Position numbers and translations under genes: made by a program | The notes under the pieces: generated by a model | Seen by the model: only the letters and a program-made list of their open reading frames with translations | What the model was told of the DNA's origin: nothing | Database searches by the model: none | From: Chitinophaga sp. CB10 | GTDB taxonomy: Bacteria > Bacteroidota > Bacteroidia > Chitinophagales > Chitinophagaceae | Length of the DNA stretch: 64,000 nt | Direction of reading: 5' to 3' | Assembly: GCA_001870995.2 (NCBI GenBank) | Contig: MLAV02000018.1 | Location: forward strand, 62,001 to 126,000 | Shown: positions 43,604 through 50,288 of the stretch, piece by piece | Layout of the letters: each line of letters starts with the position of its first letter | Position numbering within the stretch: the stretch's first letter is position 1

Positions 43604-43635
43604 AACTTTTTAAGGAGATAAGGGGTTATTACTGT

Positions 43636-43983
43636 ATGATACAGATTAAGCGCGTGTATATGCAGTATAGTGAAGAGGACGGTTACCGCGTGCTGGTGGA
43701 CCGTCTGTGGCCACGGGGCCTCTCCAAAGAGAAGGCCCATGTGGATGAGTGGCTCAAAGAGATAGCACCCAGCAATGAACTCCGGAAGTGGTTCAATCAT
43801 GATCCGGAGCGCTATCCGGTTTTTAAACAACGGTATGAAAAAGAACTCGAGTCGCACGAAGACCTGTTGCAGGAACTCCGTAAAAAAGCGGCGCATGGCC
43901 GGGTAACATTATTATATGGCGCCAAAGATGAAAAGCATAACCAGGCAGTAGCGCTGGCGGAAATCCTGAAAAAGAAGCATTAA
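43636..43983 (+). CDS. DUF488 family protein
   Basis: 115 residues of the DUF488 family (IKRVYMQYSEEDGYRVLVDRLWPRGLSKEKAHVDEW, WFNHDPERYPVFKQRYEKEL, GRVTLLYGAKDEKHNQA). The conserved DRLWPRG is diagnostic. Biochemical function not established. Its last four bases overlap the converging siroheme gene. Confidence 0.88.
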   Translation: MIQIKRVYMQYSEEDGYRVLVDRLWPRGLSKEKAHVDEWLKEIAPSNELRKWFNHDPERYPVFKQRYEKELESHEDLLQELRKKAAHGRVTLLYGAKDEKHNQAVALAEILKKKH

Positions 43984-44573
43984 AGCTCTTTGGTGTCCGG
44001 GTCTACCAGCACATCGGTAATACTGTTGAGCTTCTTCACTTTGGCGGCAAAATCGCCTTTTAGTTTGTCCCTGATCAGGTGCAGTTTGTTCAACACTTCA
44101 TCCAGCGTATCGGGAATGGCTTCCTGCAATACCTGTTTGAGGCGTTTGGCCACGGTCGGGGATTTCCCGTTGGTGGAGATGGCAATTTTCAGGTTGCCTT
44201 TCTGCACGATGGAGCCCAGGTAAAAATCACATAATTCCGGTGTGTCCGCCACGTTGATCAGCACTTTGCTGCACTTCGCCTTTTCCCAGACGCATTGGTT
44301 CAGCTCCCGGTTGTTGGTAGCGGCAATGACGAGGTCCTTCCCGAACAGGTCGCCGCAGGAGAAAGGCTTTTCTACCAGTTCCACATTGGCGTATTGTTTG
44401 GCGAGGGCTTTCAGCTCCGGCAGAAATGCCAGGGACACCACTGTAATCGTTGCTTCCGGGCTGTTTTGCAGCATTGCATTTACTTTTTCCAACCCTACAT
44501 TTCCTCCGCCCACTACCAATACATGGAGGCGGTGCAACTTAAAGAATACGGGAAACAACTGATTTTCTTCCAT
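43980..44573 (-). CDS. precorrin-2 dehydrogenase / siroheme synthase N-terminal domain
   Basis: 197 residues of the CysG/Met8p N-terminal type: Rossmann NAD site VLVVGGGNVGLEKV (about 15-28), NVADTPELCDFYLGS with the Asp that is catalytic in Met8p/CysG, then the dimerisation part (AISTNGKSPTVAKRLK). It oxidises precorrin-2 to sirohydrochlorin and may insert iron, giving the siroheme of the reductase encoded in the same operon. Its start overlaps the methyltransferase stop by one base (TAATG). Confidence 0.9.
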   Translation of the reverse strand: MEENQLFPVFFKLHRLHVLVVGGGNVGLEKVNAMLQNSPEATITVVSLAFLPELKALAKQYANVELVEKPFSCGDLFGKDLVIAATNNRELNQCVWEKAKCSKVLINVADTPELCDFYLGSIVQKGNLKIAISTNGKSPTVAKRLKQVLQEAIPDTLDEVLNKLHLIRDKLKGDFAAKVKKLNSITDVLVDPDTKEL

Positions 44574-45349
44574 TATACTGCGATTTTTAAACCTTCGGAC
44601 ACCCTGGTCTGCAGGGCCTGGAACGCCTCGTGGAAGCGTACCACCTCCCCTATCACAATGATAGCAGGGTTGTGCAGTTGCTGCGCTTCGGCGATGCTGA
44701 CCAGGTCGGCCACATTACCTGCGCCCAGCTTCTGATCGGGCAGGGTACCGTTTTGAATGATGGCGGCAGGGATATTGCCTTTGCCGGCCGCTTCGTAGAT
44801 ACCTGCAATTTCATGCAGCTTGCTCATACCCATGAGGATTACCACGGTTGTATTGGCAGCGATCGCATGTTCGAGGTCGCGGGAGAGGTTACCGTTCCTG
44901 GTGTTGCCGGTAATCACCCAAAACCCTTCGCTGATATTTCTTGCGGTAACGGGAATCTTATTCATTCCCGGTACCGCGATAGCACTTGTTATTCCGGGAA
45001 TCACCTCCGTAGCAATACCGAATTGCTGCGCGAAGGCGATTTCTTCTGAACCACGGCCAAACACGAAGGAGTCGCCCCCTTTCAGCCTTACCACACTGCC
45101 GTAAGTCAGCGCATACTTAACAATCATGCGGTTGATCTCTTCCTGCGGGTACACATGCATTCCGGCACGTTTACCTACAAACCGGCAGAGGCAATCAGCG
45201 GGCGCATGTTCCAGTAATTCGTTATTGGACAGTGCATCATAAAGAATTACCCGGGCGTTCTGAATAGCCTTTAACCCCTTTACCGTGATCAGTTCCGGAT
45301 CACCAGGTCCGGCGCCTACGAGGGTGAGTTTCGGTTGTATATGTTGCAT
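44573..45349 (-). CDS. cobA: uroporphyrinogen-III C-methyltransferase
   Basis: 258 residues of the SUMT family: LTLVGAGPGDPELITVKGLK (P-loop-like glycine region), VLYDAL-like segment, RLKGGDSFVFGRGSEE, PGITSAIAVPG and an SAM pocket with GTARNISEGFWVITG and MGMSKL. It methylates uroporphyrinogen III twice with SAM to precorrin-2, feeding the next gene in the operon. About 51 bases after the reductase gene. Confidence 0.93.
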   Translation of the reverse strand: MQHIQPKLTLVGAGPGDPELITVKGLKAIQNARVILYDALSNNELLEHAPADCLCRFVGKRAGMHVYPQEEINRMIVKYALTYGSVVRLKGGDSFVFGRGSEEIAFAQQFGIATEVIPGITSAIAVPGMNKIPVTARNISEGFWVITGNTRNGNLSRDLEHAIAANTTVVILMGMSKLHEIAGIYEAAGKGNIPAAIIQNGTLPDQKLGAGNVADLVSIAEAQQLHNPAIIVIGEVVRFHEAFQALQTRVSEGLKIAV

Positions 45350-45400
45350 GATTGTAAGTTTTAGAAAGATAGAAAAAATTATTGATCCTTTACTGCCACA

Positions 45401-47512
45401 TTATGCCTGTACGGTAGCGGCTTTCTGTACGCGGAAAGCCTGTGCCGCCTTGTAGAAGTCTGCCGCCTGCTGGTAATAAGCCCTGGCGAAAGTTTCCGTA
45501 GGCTCGTTACTGTTAATCTGCAACACGAGGGATTTGAAATCCGTATCGAAGCTGAACAGGCCGGTAGCTACAAAGTTTTTGTCGAAATCGTTGAGGATAC
45601 CGATCTGCGTGTTACAAGCGATGCCTTCGCCCAGCAGCAGCGCTTTGGCTGCCTGTACGAAAGTGGAATAGGCGTGGTAGATGCCATCTGCAAACGCGCC
45701 TTTTTCAAACGCTTCATTACCCAGTTCCAGTTTTTCTTCCGCTTCAAACAGCAGGGTAGCTACGAGGTCGATCACCACGCCGGCGCACTCACCCACGCCG
45801 ATGGCGGTGGCAAACTGTTGCGCCTGGCCCCAGTCGATGAAGGCTTCATCGGTGAGGGTGCTGAGGTCAGCCAGTGGTTTCAGCAGTTCATAGAAATATT
45901 TTTCGCCCTGGCGGTCGTAGTATTCGTTGAATTTTTCGTTGTCGGCGCCGTTGATCTCGTAGTCGTGCAGCAGGGTGCGGAGTACGTCCGGACCGCGGCG
46001 GCTGGGCACTTTGATCACTTTGTCGGCTACACGGCCTTCGCCGTTACCGAGGATACCGCCACCTAACAGTACCTGCAGGGCAGGCAGCGTTTTGCCGGCG
46101 CTTTTCAGGGAGCTGCCATGGAAGCCGATGCTGGCGATACCGTGCTGGCCGCAGGAGTTCATACAGCCGCTGATTTTTATTTTGATATCCTTATTGTGTA
46201 CCAGGTCAGGAAACTCAGCGCTGATCACATTTTCCAGGGCTTCGGCGATGCCGGTGCTGCTGGAGATGGCCAGGTTACAGGTATCAGTACCAGGGCATGC
46301 GGTGATATCAGCCACGCTGTCGAAACCAGCGGCGGCAAAGCCTTCCGCTTCCAGCACGCTGTACACATAAGGCAGGTGTGCCGGCAGGATGTATTTGAGC
46401 AGCAGGCCCTGGTTAGCGGTAACGCGCACATCGTCCGCAATTACCGGGCGCAGCGCCTCGATGAGGTTGCGGCTCACGGTGGAGGAGATATTACCCAAAG
46501 GTACTTTCACGTATGCGGCGAAGTAGCCTTTTTGTTTTTGTTCGAAAACGTTGGTGGCTTTCCAGGTTTCGAATTTTTTCGGATCGCGGATGGTAAAGGC
46601 CGGCACAGTACCGACAACAGGCGGTTCTGTGGCTTTGAAGCCTTCGTAATCCACTTTCAGGGATTTATTTTTTACGGCTTTGTATTCTTCTTTTACGAGG
46701 CGGTCAAACTCTTCCCAGCCCAGCTTTTGCACGAGGAATTTCATCCTGGCTTTGTGCCTGCTGGTTCTTTCGCCGTAGCGGTCGAATACGCGGAGTACGT
46801 TTTCGATATAAGGGATGAGCTGATCTTCTTCCAGGAATTCGAAAGCGGTTTTGGCGAGGAAAGGCTGCGCGCCGAGGCCGCCGCCTACCAGTACTTTAAA
46901 GCCCCGAACGGTTTTACCGTTCACTTCCTTTATTTTGGGAATCATGCCGAAGTCGTGCATGAAAGCCCAGGCGGTATCTGCCTCGCTGGAAGAGAAAGCG
47001 ATTTTTATTTTGCGGCCCATATCCTGGCAGATGGGATTGCGCAGGAAGTAGCGGAAAGTGGCGTCCGCGTAAGGCGTTACGTCAAATGGTTCTTCCGGAT
47101 CGATGCCGGCGCGGTCGGATGCGGTGACGTTACGAACGGTGTTACCGCAGGCTTCGCGGATGGTGACATCGTCCTGCTCCAGTTTAGACCAGAGTTCAGG
47201 CGTTCTGTCCAGACTCACGAAATGCACCTGCACATCCTGGCGGGTGGTCAGGTGGAGGTTTCCGGTAGAATATTCGTCGGAGATATCAGCGATGCGTTTC
47301 CACTGCTGCAGCGTCATTTTACCGTAGGGGAGTTTGATACGCACCATCTGCACGCCTTGCTGGCGTTGGCCGTACACGCCGCGCGCGAGGCGGAGACTGC
47401 GGAACTTCTCTTCAGGGATGCTGCCTTCGCGGAAAAGGCGGATCTTTTTTTCCAGCTCAATGATATCGCGTTCTACGATCGGATTTTCGAGTTCTGTTCT
47501 GAAGCTTTGCAT
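45401..47512 (-). CDS. ferredoxin-type sulfite/nitrite reductase with C-terminal HEPN-like domain
   Basis: 703 residues. Residues to about 555 are a siroheme/4Fe-4S reductase with two repeats and the cluster motif ACPGTDTC (Cys-x5-Cys) followed by SGCMNSCGQHG (Cys-x3-Cys). The remaining 150 residues are helical (GNEAFEKGAFADGIYHAYSTFVQAAKALLLG, YYQQAADFYKAAQAFR), a HEPN-like extension seen in some Bacteroidota homologues. Six-electron reduction of sulfite to sulfide or nitrite to ammonia; the siroheme genes downstream fit either, and no nitrate or nitrite transporter decides it. Confidence 0.9.
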   Translation of the reverse strand: MQSFRTELENPIVERDIIELEKKIRLFREGSIPEEKFRSLRLARGVYGQRQQGVQMVRIKLPYGKMTLQQWKRIADISDEYSTGNLHLTTRQDVQVHFVSLDRTPELWSKLEQDDVTIREACGNTVRNVTASDRAGIDPEEPFDVTPYADATFRYFLRNPICQDMGRKIKIAFSSSEADTAWAFMHDFGMIPKIKEVNGKTVRGFKVLVGGGLGAQPFLAKTAFEFLEEDQLIPYIENVLRVFDRYGERTSRHKARMKFLVQKLGWEEFDRLVKEEYKAVKNKSLKVDYEGFKATEPPVVGTVPAFTIRDPKKFETWKATNVFEQKQKGYFAAYVKVPLGNISSTVSRNLIEALRPVIADDVRVTANQGLLLKYILPAHLPYVYSVLEAEGFAAAGFDSVADITACPGTDTCNLAISSSTGIAEALENVISAEFPDLVHNKDIKIKISGCMNSCGQHGIASIGFHGSSLKSAGKTLPALQVLLGGGILGNGEGRVADKVIKVPSRRGPDVLRTLLHDYEINGADNEKFNEYYDRQGEKYFYELLKPLADLSTLTDEAFIDWGQAQQFATAIGVGECAGVVIDLVATLLFEAEEKLELGNEAFEKGAFADGIYHAYSTFVQAAKALLLGEGIACNTQIGILNDFDKNFVATGLFSFDTDFKSLVLQINSNEPTETFARAYYQQAADFYKAAQAFRVQKAATVQA

Positions 47513-47584
47513 AACAAATATTTTCTGGTGGTGGTAGATTGCTGAATTTGATTTGGCGAAAGGGCTTTTGGCTGTCTGCTCTAC

Positions 47585-47613
47585 AAAAAAGCCCCCGGGT
47601 CTTTTCCGGAGGC
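47585..47613 (-). terminator. intrinsic terminator inside the reductase operon leader
   Basis: Read leftward, GCCTCCGG pairs with CCGGGGGC (one G-U) around a seven-base loop, then six T, before the reductase start at 47512. The 5' arm GCCTCC (47613-47608) is also complementary to GGAGGC (47668-47663) inside the leader ORF, so an alternative pairing could prevent it. Confidence 0.75.
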
Positions 47614-47632
47614 CAGTTTATTTATAATCAGT

Positions 47633-47692
47633 TCATGAATGGTACATGATCATAATGCGCACGCCTCCCGGGTCATTGACATCCAACAACAT
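47633..47692 (-). CDS. candidate 19-residue leader peptide of the reductase operon
   Basis: ATG at 47692 and TGA at 47633-47635 frame MLLDVNDPGGVRIMIMYHS. It lies in the leader between the promoter at 47752-47782 and the intrinsic terminator at 47585-47613. Two of the last six codons are Met, in a Met-Ile-Met run, which would be suitable for sensing methionine supply; there is no Cys. Translation is not proven and the ORF is short enough to be accidental. Confidence 0.4.
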   Translation of the reverse strand: MLLDVNDPGGVRIMIMYHS

Positions 47693-47751
47693 GCGACAAA
47701 CTTCCTTATCCGTCTATTACCCATATTCCCTATAATTTTAGTAGAGTAATA

Positions 47752-47782
47752 CAAAGATATAGGACGGGGCTATCATTCCAAA
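47752..47782 (-). promoter_or_regulatory. promoter of the sulfite/nitrite reductase operon
   Basis: Minus strand TTTG (47779-47782), exactly 19 bases, then TATCTTTG (47752-47759), a perfect consensus match. Start of transcription near 47745, giving a leader of about 233 bases. Confidence 0.8.
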
Positions 47783-48000
47783 ACTTTTTTTAATAAAAAA
47801 TGGGGGTGTTCGTTAGATAATATTCAAAAAATAAAAGGGGGAAAAACCGGCCGGCGATGGCGGGGCGGAAAGCGGCTGCTCCGGGATGCAATACCAGCAA
47901 GGGATTCAGGTGGCGGGGCGGTTCAAAAACAGCGCGATGAAGGGCCGGGCCGCATAACCTATCATTATGGGTAATAACTTATTGTTATAGCCTGAGGGGG

Positions 48001-48050
48001 GATGGAGGGGTGGAATGGAGGGGATGGAAGGTGGGGGATGGGGGATGGGA
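48001..48050 (+). other. G-rich tract, possible quadruplex
   Basis: The plus strand has a chain of G-runs including GGGGG-AT-GGGGG-AT-GGG, enough for a four-run quadruplex. It directly precedes the minisatellite. From 47793 to 48000 I see no gene and no element. Confidence 0.4.
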
Positions 48051-48430
48051 GATAGTGGAACGGAGGGTATGGGAGAAAATGGAACGGAGGGTATGGGATA
48101 GTAGAACAGAGGGTATGGAAGATAGTGGAACGGAGGGTATGGGAGAAAATGGAACGGAGGGTATGGGATAGTAGAACGGAGGGTATGGAAGATAGTGGAA
48201 CGGAGAGTATGGGAGATAGTGGAACGGAGAGTATGGGAGATAGTGGAACGGAGGGTATGGGAGATAGTGGAACGGAGAGAATGGAAGATAGTAGAACGGA
48301 GGGTATGGAAGATAGTGGAACGGAGGGTATGGAAGATAGTGGAACGGAGGGTATGGAAGATAGTGAAACGGAGGGTATGGAAGATAGTGGAACGGAGGGT
48401 ATGGGAGATAGTGGAACGGAGAGAATGGAA
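48051..48430 (+). repeat. minisatellite, 16 units of 24 (two of 22) bases
   Basis: Fourteen 24-base and two 22-base units with core GTGGAACGGAGGGTATGG. Units 1-3 (48051-48120) and 4-6 (48121-48190) form a 70-base near-duplicate, a higher-order repeat. One degenerate partial unit follows to about 48451. Purines are all but confined to the plus strand. The array ends 16-37 bases before the -7 element at 48467-48474 of the HAD gene. The plus-strand frame from 48195 runs open into the HAD gene, but the unit is unlikely to be coding. Confidence 0.92.
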
Positions 48431-48466
48431 GTGCTTGAACGGAAAACCCGGGAATAAGAAAAAGGT

Positions 48467-48474
48467 TAACTTTG
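48467..48474 (+). promoter_or_regulatory. -7 element of the HAD phosphatase gene
   Basis: TAACTTTG, exact TAnnTTTG, nine bases before the ATG at 48483. It supports the start at 48483 or 48492 and argues that the repeat array is not translated. Confidence 0.55.
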
Positions 48475-48482
48475 CGGCGCAA

Positions 48483-49151
48483 ATGGGAACTATGATCAAT
48501 ACAGTTATATTTGATATGGATGGCCTGCTGGTAGACTCCGAACCGCTCTGGGGGCTGGCCATGCAGGATGTATTTCAGTCGGTGGGTGTGCAGCTCACGC
48601 CGGACCTCTGGCACAAAACGACAGGGCTGCGGACCAAGGAAGTAGTAAACTACTGGCATAATCATTTTAAATGGACCGGCAAGAGCGAGGAGCAGGTGAC
48701 GGATGAGATCATTTCCCGGGTAATCGGGATGATCATTGCGGAAGGCAGGTCCATGGAGGGATTACATTATATACTGGACTTCTTTAAGGAGCGGAAATTC
48801 AAGATCGGGCTGGCCTCGTCGTCCCCGAAGCGGTTGATTGACGCGGTGATAGCGCATCTGGGCATCCGCGATTATTTCCAGGCGGTGACTTCTGCGGAAT
48901 TTGAGGACTACGGCAAGCCGCATCCGGCCGTGTACCTGGCCTGCGCAAAGGCGTTGGGAAGCAGCCCGCTCGAATGTATAGCGTTTGAGGACAGCGTTAC
49001 CGGCATGACTGCCGCCAAAGCGGCCCGCATGATCACGGTAGTGGTGCCGGAGCCGCATAACCGGCAGGACCCGCGTTATGCCCTGGCCAACCTGCGGCTT
49101 AACTCCCTATTGGAGTTTAACGACGCAAAACTGCTGGCGGTTCAGCATTAA
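48483..49151 (+). CDS. HAD superfamily sugar phosphatase, HxpB-like
   Basis: 222 residues from the ATG at 48483 (ATG at 48492 is an alternative). Motif I FDMDGLLVDSEPLW with nucleophile Asp, motif II SSSP, motif III Lys in GKPHPAVY and motif IV FEDSVTGMTAAKAAR are all present. The whole chain resembles E. coli HxpB/YniC (hexitol and 2-deoxyglucose 6-phosphatase), including the C-terminal LANLRLNSLLEF. Flanked on the left by a minisatellite and on the right by decayed copies of its own 3' end. Confidence 0.9.
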   Translation: MGTMINTVIFDMDGLLVDSEPLWGLAMQDVFQSVGVQLTPDLWHKTTGLRTKEVVNYWHNHFKWTGKSEEQVTDEIISRVIGMIIAEGRSMEGLHYILDFFKERKFKIGLASSSPKRLIDAVIAHLGIRDYFQAVTSAEFEDYGKPHPAVYLACAKALGSSPLECIAFEDSVTGMTAAKAARMITVVVPEPHNRQDPRYALANLRLNSLLEFNDAKLLAVQH

Positions 49152-49153
49152 GC

Positions 49154-49285
49154 AACCTGCGGGCTTAAAAGGCAAATCAGCTGACGGTACAGCATAAACG
49201 ACTCAACCGGAATTCAACAACGCAGCACTGCCGACAGTACAGCCTAACGAATCCGCTGGAGTTAAAACGCAAAACCGCCGGCTCC
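49154..49285 (+). repeat. three decayed tandem copies of the HAD gene 3' end
   Basis: The final 45 bases of the gene (LEFNDAKLLAVQH) and the bases after the stop recur in degenerate form at about 49154-49200, 49201-49249 and 49250-49285; copy 2 reads PEFNNAALPTVQPN in its own frame. Copies differ by many substitutions and small deletions, so the duplication is old. Confidence 0.6.
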
Positions 49286-49376
49286 ATAAAACTACCGCCG
49301 CCTCCCCTGCCAGGCGGGGCGGCTCCAAATCCCTGCAACGACCATTGCAATTCCATCAACCAGCGCAATTCATCTT

Positions 49377-50141
49377 ATGAAAATCGTAGACCTCTCTAAA
49401 ACAATTGCTTACAACAAGCAGGACCCCTGGTTTATGCGGATCAAGATCAAGCATAAACCCCACCGTAAAAGCAAAGGATTAATACGTTTTTTTATCGGCC
49501 TGCCGGCAAAGCTCTTCCCGCGCGGGTTTGAGGGCTGGGCGGACGATAAGATAACCGGTATGGGCGTACATGCGGCCACGCATATAGACGCGCCCTGGCA
49601 TTATTCCCCGACGGTAAATGGCCAGTCGGCCAAAACCATTGACGAAATTCCGCTGGAATGGTGCTATGGGGACGGCGTGGTGCTGAACATGACCCACAAG
49701 GCCGACTTTGAGGAGATCACCCTGGCGGACGTACAGGCGGATATCGCGCGGACGGGCGTACAGATAAAACCCGGCACCATTGTCTTAATCCATACCGGCC
49801 GGGATAAGTACATCGGCACAAAGGAATACCCCATGCGGGGCACGGGTATGAGCGCAGAGGCTACCCACTGGCTGATAGACCAGGGCGTGAAAGTGATGGG
49901 GATTGACCAGTGGGGATTTGACCTGCCGCTGAAATACATGGCTGAAAATGCGAAAAAACTCGGGAAAAACGACTATTTCTGGCAGGCGCACCTGGTGGGC
50001 CAGCAGAAGGAATATTGCCATATGGAGCAGTTGGTGAACCTGGGAGCGTTGCCGCCTTCCGGATTTAAGGTGAGCGTGTTTCCGCTGAAGATCAAAGGGG
50101 CCAGTGCCGCGCCGGCAAGGGTAGTTGCGATATTTGAGTAA
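49377..50141 (+). CDS. cyclase family metal-dependent hydrolase
   Basis: 254 residues with the cyclase (PF04199) signature HAATHIDAPWH at 65-75 (HxxTHxDxPxH, metal ligands), plus GVDQWGFD-like and QHAHL-like segments and the terminal FPLKIKGASAAPARVVA. Related to kynurenine formamidase and isatin hydrolase. The substrate is open; the neighbours give no pathway. The 225 bases before it hold the decayed repeats. Confidence 0.85.
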   Translation: MKIVDLSKTIAYNKQDPWFMRIKIKHKPHRKSKGLIRFFIGLPAKLFPRGFEGWADDKITGMGVHAATHIDAPWHYSPTVNGQSAKTIDEIPLEWCYGDGVVLNMTHKADFEEITLADVQADIARTGVQIKPGTIVLIHTGRDKYIGTKEYPMRGTGMSAEATHWLIDQGVKVMGIDQWGFDLPLKYMAENAKKLGKNDYFWQAHLVGQQKEYCHMEQLVNLGALPPSGFKVSVFPLKIKGASAAPARVVAIFE

Positions 50142-50231
50142 GGAAGCGGCCTTTTACCAGGCGCGCCGGCGCAATGCCGCCGTTGCTACGGTAAAATCAG
50201 CCCTGCCCGGCATCCATAAAAACGGCATCCA

Positions 50232-50268
50232 TAAAAAAAGCCCGCCTCTTCACGAGACGGGCTTTTTC
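50232..50268. terminator. bidirectional terminator between the cyclase gene and rpsA
   Basis: AAAGCCCG pairs with CGGGCTTT (one mismatch further in, then CTC/GAG) around TTCAC, with T runs on both strands. Upstream, CGGCATCCATAAAA occurs twice in tandem. Confidence 0.85.
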
Positions 50269-50288
50269 AATTATGCTAAGAAACGATC

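Noticed and set aside
46118..47545. 475-codon ORF opposite the reductase gene
   Set aside because: Antisense to a reductase with complete Cys cluster motifs; no family resemblance in the shadow.
47513..47745. Known SAM riboswitch in front of the reductase
   Set aside because: I could not place the conserved SAM-I or SAM-II core elements; the short ORF plus terminator explains the leader better.
48051..48430. CRISPR-like array
   Set aside because: The units are contiguous with no unique spacers, and no cas genes are near.
48195..48482. 96-codon N-terminal extension of the HAD protein (MERRVWEIVERR repeats)
   Set aside because: The frame is open by chance of the repeat; the -7 element at 48467 and the family start near MINTVIFDMDG place the real start at 48483 or 48492.
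47985..48665. ORFs of 218 and 226 codons on the minus strand made of repeats such as LRSTIFHT
   Set aside because: They are translations of the 24-base minisatellite; two 22-base units disrupt the frame pattern, no promoter or start context supports them, and the opposite strand has the HAD promoter at the end of the array.
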